From contig DAIESZ010000321.1 of assembly GCA_027346035.1 (NCBI GenBank), positions 1 through 14,084 of the forward strand: DNA of 14,084 nt. The letters run 5' to 3'. Position 1 is the stretch's first letter. Each line of letters begins with the position of its first letter. The stretch is from Propionibacteriaceae bacterium (GTDB lineage: Bacteria; Actinomycetota; Actinomycetes; Propionibacteriales; Propionibacteriaceae). Below the pieces are notes generated by a model. The model searched no databases. It had not been told where the DNA came from and worked only from the letters and a program-made list of their open reading frames with translations. Shown in pieces: positions 1 through 7,023 of this stretch. Both the position numbers and the translations under genes were made by a program.

Positions 1-203
1 ACACCGATGCGTGACCGGTTCCCGGCGGCGACCAGGCGGGGGAAGATCATCAGCCGGCCGTCCGGCGCGAACCCGGCGGCCGGATTCAGCACTCCCTCCT
101 CCTGGTTCGGGTCGGCGGGATCGGGACGCATCACCACGCCCAAACGGGTCATGCGGTAGGGAAAGGGAGCCGTTGATCCGGAGTTGGACGGCGCAGTGAT
201 CAT
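1..203 (-). CDS. GH130-like glycoside hydrolase/phosphorylase, N-terminal part (cut by window edge)
   Basis: Only the first 67 codons are in the window; the gene continues past base 1. I translated it by hand from the ATG at 201-203, which has an AGAGGA ribosome site about 9 bases upstream. After a short Ser/Thr/Pro leader, residues 17-67 read RMTRLGVVMRPDP, then EEGVLNPA, then FPRLVAAGNRSRIG. This pattern resembles the start of the five-bladed beta-propeller in GH130-type enzymes, which act on beta-mannosides by phosphorolysis or hydrolysis. It follows the permease gene by 53 bases on the same strand, so it is probably the last visible gene of the sugar-uptake operon and would act in the cytoplasm on the imported sugar. 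The catalytic residues lie outside the window, so phosphorylase versus hydrolase and the exact substrate cannot be decided here. Confidence 0.62.
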   Translation of the reverse strand, partial: MITAPSNSGSTAPFPYRMTRLGVVMRPDPADPNQEEGVLNPAAGFAPDGRLMIFPRLVAAGNRSRIG

Positions 204-256
204 CTTCGGATTTCCTCTGGGTTGAATCGGGTGAAATGACGTGGCTGATGAACCGG

Positions 257-1159
257 TCAGCCCTTGACGGCGCCGCCGACAACGCTTGCGACCAGATAGC
301 GCTGCAGGAACACGTAGACGACCAGCAACGGCGCCGCGACGATGAGCGTGGCGGCCGAGAGCAGGCTCCACTGGCTGACGTATGCCCCCTTGAAGGTGAA
401 CAGGCCCAAGGAGACCGGGAATTTGGAACTGTCCGTGAACAGAATCGTGGCGAGGATGATGTCGTTCCAGACGCCGATGGCCTGCAGGATGAACGTGGTC
501 GACAGCACCGGACGCAGCAGCGATGGCAGGAACGTCAACACATACCGCAGGTACCCGGCGCCATCGATGGCCGCGGCCTCATCGATTTCGCGTGGGATCG
601 AGCTCAGGTATCCGACGATCAGGAGGGGGCCCACTCCCACCCCGGACGCGAGGATCAGCATGTAGCCGAGCCTGGTGTCGTACAGGTGCAGGTGCAGCGC
701 GAGCTGGAACACCGTGACGAGCGTGTTCGGCAGGAACATCATCGCGGCGAACAGCATGCCCCACAGCCTGGAATGCTTGAGATACCCGCGCGCGACGGGG
801 AACGCGACCAACAGGCTGGTGATCGTTCCCAGCCCCGCGGCGACGGCGGTGTACAGCACGGAGTTGAGCACGGAGGTGGCGAAGCCGCCCCGACGCCAGG
901 CCTCGACGAAGTTGCTCAGCAACGGATGGTGGACCAACCCGTTGGGGTTCGTGACGAACTCGTTGTTGCTCTTGAGCGCCGTGTTCACGAGGTAGGCGAT
1001 GGGATAGAGGTAGATCAGCACGACGAGCACCATGAGCACGTACGACAGCACGCGCATCGCGGTCAGCCGACCCCCGCGCCGCGGTGCGTCGACGAGCGGA
1101 CCGGAGATCATCGGGCCGGAGATCGTCGGGCCGATGGGTGGAACGGAGAGGGTGCTCAT
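257..1159 (-). CDS. Carbohydrate ABC transporter permease, MalG type
   Basis: This 300-residue inner-membrane permease has the size and layout of the MalG (CUT1) family. A Pro/Gly-rich cytoplasmic tail of about 35 residues precedes the first membrane segment (about 36-60). Further hydrophobic segments lie near 96-122, 132-155, 165-187, 217-240 and 266-288. The loop that docks on the ATPase is present at residues 190-200 as REIDEAAAIDG, the EAA motif. The start at ATG 1157-1159 is chosen because it overlaps the stop of the upstream permease gene as ATGA and has GGGAG about 8 bases upstream; a longer reading of this frame would run back through the whole MalF-type gene. It pairs with that permease to form the channel. 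The tail carries a small tandem repeat, listed separately. Confidence 0.93.
   Translation of the reverse strand: MSTLSVPPIGPTISGPMISGPLVDAPRRGGRLTAMRVLSYVLMVLVVLIYLYPIAYLVNTALKSNNEFVTNPNGLVHHPLLSNFVEAWRRGGFATSVLNSVLYTAVAAGLGTITSLLVAFPVARGYLKHSRLWGMLFAAMMFLPNTLVTVFQLALHLHLYDTRLGYMLILASGVGVGPLLIVGYLSSIPREIDEAAAIDGAGYLRYVLTFLPSLLRPVLSTTFILQAIGVWNDIILATILFTDSSKFPVSLGLFTFKGAYVSQWSLLSAATLIVAAPLLVVYVFLQRYLVASVVGGAVKG
1101..1130 (-). repeat. 15-bp tandem duplication inside the MalG-type permease gene
   Basis: Two adjacent 15-base units, CCGGAGATCATCGGG (1101-1115) and CCGGAGATCGTCGGG (1116-1130), differ at one base. On the coding strand they give the repeated residues ISGP in the N-terminal cytoplasmic tail (about residues 11-21). 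The repeat is in frame and lies before the first membrane segment, so it should not disturb the channel. It looks like a replication-slippage duplication. Confidence 0.8.
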
Positions 1160-2067
1160 AGTGACGTCTCCCGCCTGCGCAGATAGAACAGGGTGACCAG
1201 CGAGACGACCAGCACGATGACGAACTGCACCATCGAGATCGCCGCGGCGTACCCTTGGGAGGCGACCGAGCCGCCCGCTCCCCCGCCGAAGGCGGCGGTG
1301 AAGATCGCGAGGCTGAGCACCTGGGTGGCGGGATTGTTCGGTCCGGTGAGCACGTAGATCAACTGATAGCTCTGGAGCGAACCGATCACGCTGAGGAGGG
1401 TGTTCGCAGTGACCGACGGGGCCAGCAGCGGGATCGTCACGTGCCGCAACTGCTGCCACTTGCTGGCACCGTCGAGGGCGGCCACCTCGTAGAGTTCCTG
1501 CGGAATCGCCTGCAATCCGGCCAGGTAGATGACCACCGTGACACCGATCCCCGCCCAGACCTGAACGGCGATCACCAGCGTCATCGCCAGACCGGGGTCG
1601 CCGAAGAAGGCACTGGACGCCCCCAACATGTTCCAGAGCCTCTCGGCCGGACCGCCGGAGGGATTGAAGACCAGCGAGAAGATCAGGCCGATCACGGTGA
1701 CGCCGAGAATGGTGGGCAGGAACACCATGGCACGTGCGAAGGTGCGGCCCTTGAGGTTCTGGTTGAGCAGCACCGCGATGAACAAGGCGATGACGTTCTG
1801 GAACAGCGTCACCGAGATGGCGAAGATGAAGGTGTTCTCCAACGCCGTGGTGTTGTAAGCCAGTTGAGCCGATGAGAAGAACGTCCGGTAGTTCTCCAGG
1901 CCCACCCAATGCGTCGGCAGGAACGGCAGCGACCGGATGTCGGTGAACGAGATCACCACGATTCCCACCGCGGGGATGAGCGAGAAGACGATGATGAGGC
2001 TCATGCCCAGCAGAAATGTCCATTGGGCGGTCCATCGGCGTCCGAAGACGATGTAGTTGCTGTGCAT
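1156..2067 (-). CDS. Carbohydrate ABC transporter permease, MalF type
   Basis: A 303-residue MalF-type (CUT1) permease in the cytoplasmic membrane. Hydrophobic segments lie near 17-42, 80-102, 112-136, 158-182, 219-238 and 274-296. The ATPase-docking EAA loop is at residues 188-200 (IPQELYEVAALDG). The frame stays open back to an ATG at 2157, but I chose the ATG at 2065-2067. The extra 30 residues would be a Pro/Arg-rich stretch with no family resemblance, and the DNA encoding them forms strong stem-loops (2085-2150), which fits an untranslated leader better. A weak GGGAT ribosome site precedes 2067. The gene overlaps the next permease gene by 4 bases, which implies translational coupling. 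It lies 143 bases behind the binding-protein gene. Confidence 0.92.
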   Translation of the reverse strand: MHSNYIVFGRRWTAQWTFLLGMSLIIVFSLIPAVGIVVISFTDIRSLPFLPTHWVGLENYRTFFSSAQLAYNTTALENTFIFAISVTLFQNVIALFIAVLLNQNLKGRTFARAMVFLPTILGVTVIGLIFSLVFNPSGGPAERLWNMLGASSAFFGDPGLAMTLVIAVQVWAGIGVTVVIYLAGLQAIPQELYEVAALDGASKWQQLRHVTIPLLAPSVTANTLLSVIGSLQSYQLIYVLTGPNNPATQVLSLAIFTAAFGGGAGGSVASQGYAAAISMVQFVIVLVVSLVTLFYLRRRETSL

Positions 2068-2084
2068 AGGAATCCCATCCCAGG

Positions 2085-2100
2085 CCGACGGGGCCGTCGG
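2085..2100 (-). other. Stem-loop 3 in the binding-protein/permease gap
   Basis: CCGACG (2085-2090) and CGTCGG (2095-2100) form a perfect 6-bp stem with a 4-base loop. It ends about 17 bases before the permease ATG at 2067, so in mRNA it sits next to the ribosome-binding region and could dampen initiation. There is no U-run, so it is not an intrinsic terminator. Confidence 0.55.
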
Positions 2101-2116
2101 AGAAGCGTTGGGGAGG

Positions 2117-2150
2117 CCGATCGGACGCGGCGGGCGCCTCGTCCGATCGG
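2117..2150 (-). other. Stem-loop 2 in the binding-protein/permease gap
   Basis: CCGATCGGACG (2117-2127) and CGTCCGATCGG (2140-2150) are a perfect 11-bp inverted repeat. After one C/T mismatch the stem can continue with GGC/GCC around a 4-base loop. It is the longest stem in the region and lies in the 143-base gap between binding-protein and permease genes. No U-run follows it in mRNA. A role as a 3' mRNA stabiliser or partial terminator is inferred from similar intergenic structures in other sugar ABC operons. Confidence 0.7.
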
Positions 2151-2173
2151 GCCACATCGATCAGCCGTCAGGG

Positions 2174-2202
2174 CGCGGAGCCGAATCCGTCACGGCTCCG
2201 CG
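2174..2202 (-). other. Stem-loop 1 just after the binding-protein stop codon
   Basis: CGCGGAGCCG (2174-2183) and CGGCTCCGCG (2193-2202) form a perfect 10-bp stem with a 9-base loop. It begins 8 bases after the stop codon (2211-2213) of the sugar-binding-protein gene. No U-run follows, so it would more likely block 3' exonucleases or give partial termination than act as a full terminator. This fits the usual need for more binding protein than permease. Confidence 0.7.
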
Positions 2203-2210
2203 ACCCGGGA

Positions 2211-3548
2211 CTACTTGCCCGCTTCCCAGTCCTTCTCTGCGGCGTCCGCGGCCCCCTGGGCGTTCTGCGTACCCATCGGCTGCAGGCCCTGCCAGTTGAA
2301 CGGGAACTGCGCGGCCGGACCGGCCTTGGTGTTCGCGATCCAGAGGGTGTCCCATGCCGGTTCGAAGGTCGAGGTGTAGCTGCTGATGCCGCTGTAGAAC
2401 GCGTTGCTCGTGACCCCCTGCTCGGAGGGCGCGAACCCGGCCTGGTCGTTGAACAGCTTGTAGTTGTCCGCGAAGGACCCCAGCCAGGCCAGTGCGGCCG
2501 ACTTGTCCTTGGCATTCGACGGGACGGCGAGGCTCAGTTCCACCTTGCCCCCGAGGTTCGCGTTGTCGGCGGCATTGTCGGACGCCGGAAGCGGGAAGTA
2601 CCCGAAATCGAGCTTGCCCTGGCCGGCGCTCTGCAACGTCGTGACGTTCCAGGTGCCGTCACTCATCATCCCGTACTTGCCGTTGACGAAGTCCGAGGTC
2701 ATGGTCGCGTAGTTGACCCCGGCGAAGTTGGGTTCCGCGTAGCCGTAGAGCGTCGACAGCTTCTGCAGCACCTGGAGCTGCTTACCCTGGTTGAGCTTGA
2801 TGCTGTAGTTGTACAGGCCCTTGGCGAGGTTGTTCTTGTCGGCCGTGGTCGGGTACATGCTCTGGACCAGGCCCAGCATGTTGATGCCCGCCGAATCCTT
2901 GCCCGCGATGCCGAGGGGGGTGACGCCCTTCGACTTCAAGGTGTCACACAGCGTGATGAAGTCACTCCACGTGGTGGGGATCTTCAATCCGTACTGGCTG
3001 AAGATCTTCTTGTTGTACATCATGCCCGTGTAATAGGAGAGACCGGTGGGCACCGTGTAGTTCTTGCCCTTGTATTGAATCTCCTTGAGGACCGTCGGAT
3101 TGAACTTGCTCATGAACGGCTGGTTGGTCAGGTCGACGAAGCCACCCGCGTCGGCCATGCGAGCGTCGTCGCCCTCGTTGGAGGCCGGGACGTAACTGGG
3201 CAGTTGAACCGGGAAGGCGACCACGATGTCGGCCGAGCCGGCCGTCAGTCGCGACGTCTTGGCCTGGGTGTAGTTCTCGTTCGGCACCGACGTGAGGTTG
3301 ACCTTGACGTTCGGGTACTTCTGCGAGAAGGCGGCATCAACCGCCTTGAAGCCGGCATCGGAGCCTGCCGCGCTCGATACCAGGATGTTCAGCTGACCTG
3401 TCAGCTGGGTGGGGTTGGTGGGCACGCTCGACGATGACGACGGGCTCGACCCGCCACACCCCGCCAGGGCGATCGAGGCGACGAGGCCGGTCGCGGCCAG
3501 TGCAGCCACCCGGGATGTGCGCAGGGAGCGCAACTGCATTGTTGCCAT
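2211..3548 (-). CDS. Extracellular sugar-binding lipoprotein of ABC transporter
   Basis: A 445-residue solute-binding protein of the family 1 (MalE-like) type. The N-terminus has basic residues, a hydrophobic stretch and the lipobox LAGC with Cys31, so it should be lipidated and held on the outer face of the membrane. A Ser-rich linker follows (about 33-46). The mature part shows typical family features: LNILVSSAAGSDAGFKAV near the start, FSQKYPNVKVNL, YTVPTGLSYYTGMMYNKKIF, IPTTWSDF, then NGKYGMMSDGTWNV. The start at ATG 3546-3548 is chosen because GGAGGAA lies 4 bases upstream; a second Met three codons on is possible. The open frame extends back to 3788, but that part overlaps the promoter and the repressor gene and has no signal peptide. 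It captures the sugar and delivers it to the two permeases encoded downstream. Confidence 0.93.
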   Translation of the reverse strand: MATMQLRSLRTSRVAALAATGLVASIALAGCGGSSPSSSSSVPTNPTQLTGQLNILVSSAAGSDAGFKAVDAAFSQKYPNVKVNLTSVPNENYTQAKTSRLTAGSADIVVAFPVQLPSYVPASNEGDDARMADAGGFVDLTNQPFMSKFNPTVLKEIQYKGKNYTVPTGLSYYTGMMYNKKIFSQYGLKIPTTWSDFITLCDTLKSKGVTPLGIAGKDSAGINMLGLVQSMYPTTADKNNLAKGLYNYSIKLNQGKQLQVLQKLSTLYGYAEPNFAGVNYATMTSDFVNGKYGMMSDGTWNVTTLQSAGQGKLDFGYFPLPASDNAADNANLGGKVELSLAVPSNAKDKSAALAWLGSFADNYKLFNDQAGFAPSEQGVTSNAFYSGISSYTSTFEPAWDTLWIANTKAGPAAQFPFNWQGLQPMGTQNAQGAADAAEKDWEAGK

Positions 3549-3563
3549 AGTTCCTCCGATGAA

Positions 3564-3579
3564 ACCGAAACGTTTCGGT
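3564..3579. promoter_or_regulatory. Probable LacI-family operator
   Basis: ACCGAAACGTTTCGGT is a perfect 16-bp palindrome with the central CG typical of LacI/GalR-family sites. It lies directly downstream of the -10 box, overlapping the expected transcription start, and 15 bases before the binding-protein start codon. A bound repressor here would block initiation. The adjacent lacI-type gene is the obvious candidate to bind it. Confidence 0.82.
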
Positions 3580-3585
3580 AGGGGG

Positions 3586-3614
3586 AACCTAGCATCTGTG
3601 ACGGAATGCGGCAA
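3586..3614 (-). promoter_or_regulatory. Promoter of the sugar-uptake operon
   Basis: On the minus strand, TTGCCG (3609-3614) and TAGGTT (3586-3591) are separated by exactly 17 bases and fit a housekeeping sigma promoter. The predicted start falls at about 3578-3580, on the edge of the 16-bp palindrome. The boxes lie wholly in the gap between the repressor gene and the binding-protein gene. Confidence 0.65.
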
Positions 3615-3654
3615 CACCCGGATGGGACCTTCTGTGGGCGGTCTCGCGGCAGCC

Positions 3655-4680
3655 TCAGGCCGCACGCCCTCGCGGAGGCGCCACGCTGGCCCGGTCGACG
3701 ACAGCAGCTGGTGCGATCGTCTCATCGACTCGCGGGCCACCATCGATGCTTGCCAGCAGCACTTCCGCCGCTCTCGTTCCCAACGCAACCGGCGACGTCA
3801 TGACGGTGGTCAGAGGTGGGTGGACATGAGCGCCGAGCAGCACGCCGTCGAACCCCGTGACCGACACATCGTCGGGAACACGCACACCGAGCGCCTTCGC
3901 CCGGGACAGGAAACCGATGGCCATGAGGTCGTTCGCGCAGACCACGGCGGTGGGCACACGGGGACCGCCCAGAAGGGTGTCCGCCGCACGGACGCCGGCC
4001 TCCGTCGTGAAGTCCCCCCTGATGACCGGCCCGAGGGGTAGGCCGTGGGACTCCAGGACGGAGCGCCACACGGAGGCGCGTTCCTCGGAGTGGACCAGGC
4101 CCGCGGTCCCGGCGACGTGGGCGATGTCGCGGTGTCCGATCGAAATGAGCTGCTCCATGAGGTCACGCAGGCCGGATCGATGATCCTGGGTCACCGAACT
4201 CACCCACATCGACCCCGGGGCGTTGACCGCGACGGCCGGCAGGTGCAGGTGATCGAGCAGGGGGAAGCGGGGATCGTCGACGCTCACGTCGGTGAGGAAC
4301 ACCCCGTCGACGGCGCCCGACAACCCGAGCCGCCGGAGCCTGTCGGCACCGGCCTCGGGCGTTCTGCCGATCTGCAGCAACAGCGCGTAGCCCGCCGGCT
4401 CGAGGACGGACTCGACTCCGCCGATGAACCCCGCGAAGAACGGGTCGGCTTCGAGCACGCCGGCCTGGCGCTGGACCACGAGCCCCAGCGCCCGGGTGCG
4501 CTTGGAACTGAGACTGCGCCCGCGGACCGAGGGAACCCAGCCCATCCGGTCGGCGGTCTCCCGGACCCTGGCCCGAGTGGCCTCGGACACGCCGGGACCG
4601 CCGTTGAGCGCGGCGGACACGCTGCTGATCGCGACGCCCGCCTCACGCGCGACGTCGACGATGCTGATCCGCTTCGGCAC
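3655..4680 (-). CDS. LacI/GalR-family transcriptional repressor
   Basis: A 341-residue regulator of normal family length. Residues 5-27 form the DNA-binding helix-turn-helix (ISIVDVAREAG ... SSVSAALNG), followed by the hinge region with Leu57 in GRSLSSKRT, which inserts into the central CG of the operator. The rest is the periplasmic-binding-protein-like effector domain (about 62-341), including DDVSVTGFDG near 262-271. The GTG at 4678-4680 is preferred because GGGGGTGAGG lies just upstream; a GTG at 4689 is an alternative. It probably represses the sugar operon through the palindrome at 3564-3579, with a sugar as inducer. It starts only 28 bases after the prs stop codon on the same strand, so it may be read from prs transcripts. 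Confidence 0.93.
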   Translation of the reverse strand: MPKRISIVDVAREAGVAISSVSAALNGGPGVSEATRARVRETADRMGWVPSVRGRSLSSKRTRALGLVVQRQAGVLEADPFFAGFIGGVESVLEPAGYALLLQIGRTPEAGADRLRRLGLSGAVDGVFLTDVSVDDPRFPLLDHLHLPAVAVNAPGSMWVSSVTQDHRSGLRDLMEQLISIGHRDIAHVAGTAGLVHSEERASVWRSVLESHGLPLGPVIRGDFTTEAGVRAADTLLGGPRVPTAVVCANDLMAIGFLSRAKALGVRVPDDVSVTGFDGVLLGAHVHPPLTTVMTSPVALGTRAAEVLLASIDGGPRVDETIAPAAVVDRASVAPPRGRAA

Positions 4681-4708
4681 GTGCCTCACCCCCAGAAGGG
4701 ACAGTCTC

Positions 4709-5686
4709 TCACCTGTGCACGGTGAACAGGCTGGTGACCGACCCGTCGGCGAACACCTCATGGATCGCCTTGGCGATGAGCGGGGCGATCGACAGCACGG
4801 TGAGCTTGGGGATGTGGACGCCGGCGGCGATCGGCAGGGTGTTGGTGACGATCACCTCCTCGAAGGGGGCCGCGTTGAGCCGGTCGGCCCCCGGGCCCGA
4901 CAGCACCGGGTGGGTCGCCGCGGCGATCACCTTGCTCGCGCCGCGTTCCATCAGGGCGTCGGCCGCCTGGCAGATCGTGCCACCGGTGTCGATCATGTCG
5001 TCGACGAGCAGGCACACCCGGCCTTCCACCTCACCGACGACCTCATGCACCTGGACGCTGTTGGCGACCTTCACGTCGTGGCGCTTGTGGATGATCGCCA
5101 ACGGTGCGCCGAGCACATCGGTCCACATGTCGGCGAGCCGGACACGGCCGGCGTCCGGGCTGACGATCGTCATCTCGGAGGGGTCGTAGTGCTGCTTGAC
5201 GTAGTCGGCGAGCACCGGGAGCCCCCACAGGTGGTCCACGGGGCCGTCGAAGAAGCCCTGGATCTGGGCGGCATGCAGGTCGACGCTCATGATCCGGTCG
5301 GCACCGGCGGTCTTGTAGAGGTCGGCGATGAGCCGCGCCGAGATCGGTTCGCGCCCGAGGTGCTTCTTGTCCTGACGGGCGTACGGGTAGAACGGCGACA
5401 CGACGGTGATCCGCTTGGCCGAGGCCCGCTTCAACGCGTCGATCATGATGAGCTGTTCCATCACCCACTCGTTGACCGGGGCGGCGTGGCTCTGGATGAC
5501 GAACGCGTCCGATCCGCGCACCGACTCCTCGAACTGCACGTAGGTTTCGGAGTTCGCGTAGGTGACCGCGCGGGTGGGGACGATCGGCACGCCCATGATG
5601 TCGGCGATCTCCTGGGCCAGGGCCGGGAAGGCCCGCCCCGAGAAGAGCATCAAGTGCTTGTCGTTGGGACGGATGGCACCGGTCAC
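4709..5686 (-). CDS. prs: Ribose-phosphate pyrophosphokinase (PRPP synthetase)
   Basis: This cytoplasmic enzyme makes PRPP from ribose 5-phosphate and ATP for nucleotide, histidine, tryptophan and (in actinobacteria) cell-wall arabinose synthesis. The 325-residue length fits class I enzymes. Key segments are all present: PYARQDKK (101-108) for ATP binding, the Mg-binding DLHAAQIQGFF (136-146), the flexible loop KRHDVKVANSV (201-211), and the PRPP-binding LLVDDMIDTGGTI (226-238). The start is GTG at 5684-5686 with AAGGAG 10 bases upstream. It follows glmU by 61 bases, the conserved glmU-prs order of actinobacteria. Downstream, the lacI-type gene stands where I would expect rplY or pth in related genomes. 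Confidence 0.97.
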   Translation of the reverse strand: MTGAIRPNDKHLMLFSGRAFPALAQEIADIMGVPIVPTRAVTYANSETYVQFEESVRGSDAFVIQSHAAPVNEWVMEQLIMIDALKRASAKRITVVSPFYPYARQDKKHLGREPISARLIADLYKTAGADRIMSVDLHAAQIQGFFDGPVDHLWGLPVLADYVKQHYDPSEMTIVSPDAGRVRLADMWTDVLGAPLAIIHKRHDVKVANSVQVHEVVGEVEGRVCLLVDDMIDTGGTICQAADALMERGASKVIAAATHPVLSGPGADRLNAAPFEEVIVTNTLPIAAGVHIPKLTVLSIAPLIAKAIHEVFADGSVTSLFTVHR

Positions 5687-5747
5687 GAGCTGGAGCTCCT
5701 TCGGCTGGCGGGCGGGGGCAGGGGGAATCCTATGGCGTGGCGCAGCA

Positions 5748-6956
5748 TCACACCGACCGGGGCGTCACGGCGCCGGCCGGCACCTCGGTGTCTGCGAGGT
5801 GCGTGAGGGCAGGGACGCTGGCCCCCTCACCGATCCGGGTGGCGACCGTCTCGACGAAACTGCCCACCCGCGCGCCGGCCCCGACCTCGGTGCCCGGACG
5901 CAGGACCGCGTAGGGTCCGACACTCGCCCGAGGGCCGACGACGCTCAGTTGGCAGTGGCTGCGCACGATCGTCGCGCCCTTACCCACCTCGCAGTCGCGC
6001 AGGGTGGTGTCAGGTCCGATCGTGGCGCCGGTGGCCACCGACGTGGCCCCCTCGACGTGGGATCCGGGCAGCAGGGTGACGTCTGGCGCCAGGTCGACCC
6101 CGTCGTGGATCCAGGTGGTCTGTGGGTCGAGCACGGTGACCCCGTCGCGCATCCAGCGCTCGACGATCCGGCGGTTCATCTCGCGGTTCATCGCGGCCAG
6201 CTGCACCCGGTCGTTGACACCTTCGGTCTGCCACACGTCGTCGCAGACGAAGGCGCCGACCCGCTCGCCGCGCTCCCGGGCGATGCCGATGACGTCGGTG
6301 AGGTAGAGCTCGCCCTGGGAGTTGTCGGTGTGCAGGTTCGAGAGGCCGTGACCGAGCGTCGCGGCGTCGAAGACGTAGATACCGGAGTTGATCTCGCGGA
6401 TCGTGCGCTGCTCGTCGGTGGCGTCGCGCTGCTCGACGATGCCCACCACCTGGCCGCCGTCGCGCAGCACGCGACCGTAGCCGGTGGGGTCGTCGACGAT
6501 CGCGGTGAGCACGGTGATCCGGTTGCCGTGGGTGCGGTGGTCGGTCACCAAGCCGAGCAGGGTCTCGCCGTCGAGCATCGGCACGTCGCCGTAGGTGACG
6601 ACGATCTCGCCGGACACGTCCCCGAGTGTCGCCAGCCCGCACTGCACCGCGTGACCGGTGCCCCGCTGCTCCTCCTGAACCGCGGTGACGACGTGCGGCG
6701 CGATGTCCTGGAGGTGGTCGAGCACCTGCTCGCGCTGATGGCCGACGACCACCACGAGGTGTTCCGGGTCGAGCGCGGACGCCGCCTCGAGCGCGTAGCT
6801 GAGCATCGAGCGCCCGCCGACGTGGTGCAGCAGCTTCGAGGTCGACGACTTCATCCGGGTGCCACCGCCCGCGGCAAGGACGACCACGGCGCTGACGTGG
6901 GCCGAGTCGTCGACCGTTGCGGGGCTCGACTGGGCGCTGGCTGGCTGAGAGGTCAC
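5748..6956 (-). CDS. glmU: GlmU with intact uridylyltransferase and truncated acetyltransferase domain
   Basis: GlmU normally acetylates glucosamine 1-phosphate (C-terminal domain) and then forms UDP-GlcNAc (N-terminal domain) for peptidoglycan. The N-terminal domain (about 21-260) looks functional: LAAGGGTRMKSS (27-38), QRGTGHAVQ (97-105), YGDVPML (122-128), INSGIYVF (189-196), GELYLTD (215-221) and EGVNDRVQLA (245-254). The left-handed helix follows from about 275 and keeps the RPGTE motif (353-357). It stops at 402, against a usual 450-495. Aligned by eye to the E. coli protein, the catalytic His363 becomes Ala383, Tyr366 becomes His386, the Lys at about 351 becomes Val/Ala, and everything from Asn377 on is absent. 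Only 61 bases separate it from prs, so no missing domain is hidden in another frame. The start is GTG at 6954-6956 with GAGGAG 6 bases upstream. Confidence 0.93.
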   Translation of the reverse strand: MTSQPASAQSSPATVDDSAHVSAVVVLAAGGGTRMKSSTSKLLHHVGGRSMLSYALEAASALDPEHLVVVVGHQREQVLDHLQDIAPHVVTAVQEEQRGTGHAVQCGLATLGDVSGEIVVTYGDVPMLDGETLLGLVTDHRTHGNRITVLTAIVDDPTGYGRVLRDGGQVVGIVEQRDATDEQRTIREINSGIYVFDAATLGHGLSNLHTDNSQGELYLTDVIGIARERGERVGAFVCDDVWQTEGVNDRVQLAAMNREMNRRIVERWMRDGVTVLDPQTTWIHDGVDLAPDVTLLPGSHVEGATSVATGATIGPDTTLRDCEVGKGATIVRSHCQLSVVGPRASVGPYAVLRPGTEVGAGARVGSFVETVATRIGEGASVPALTHLADTEVPAGAVTPRSV

Positions 6957-6986
6957 GGCACACTCCTCGCGGTTCGACTGGTCCGC

Positions 6987-7010
6987 CCGCCGCGGCGATC
7001 CGCGCGGCGG
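6987..7010 (-). other. Stem-loop between tRNA-Gln and glmU
   Basis: CCGCCGCG (6987-6994) and CGCGGCGG (7003-7010) form a perfect 8-bp GC stem with an 8-base loop. GTTCG (6972-6976) can pair with CGAAC (7011-7015) to extend it after a one-sided bulge. It lies just after the tRNA 3' end and before the glmU start. No U-run follows, so it could separate or process the two transcripts, but a classical terminator is not supported. Confidence 0.4.
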
Positions 7011-7023
7011 CGAACTGGACCCG

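Noticed and set aside
2068..2157. Upstream extension of the MalF-type permease to ATG 2157
   Set aside because: The extra 30 residues are Pro/Arg-rich without homology sense, there is no ribosome site before 2157, and the DNA forms strong stem-loops.
2174..2202. Stem-loop after the binding-protein gene as an intrinsic terminator
   Set aside because: No U-run follows in the mRNA sense, and the permease genes downstream need the same transcript; kept only as a structural element.
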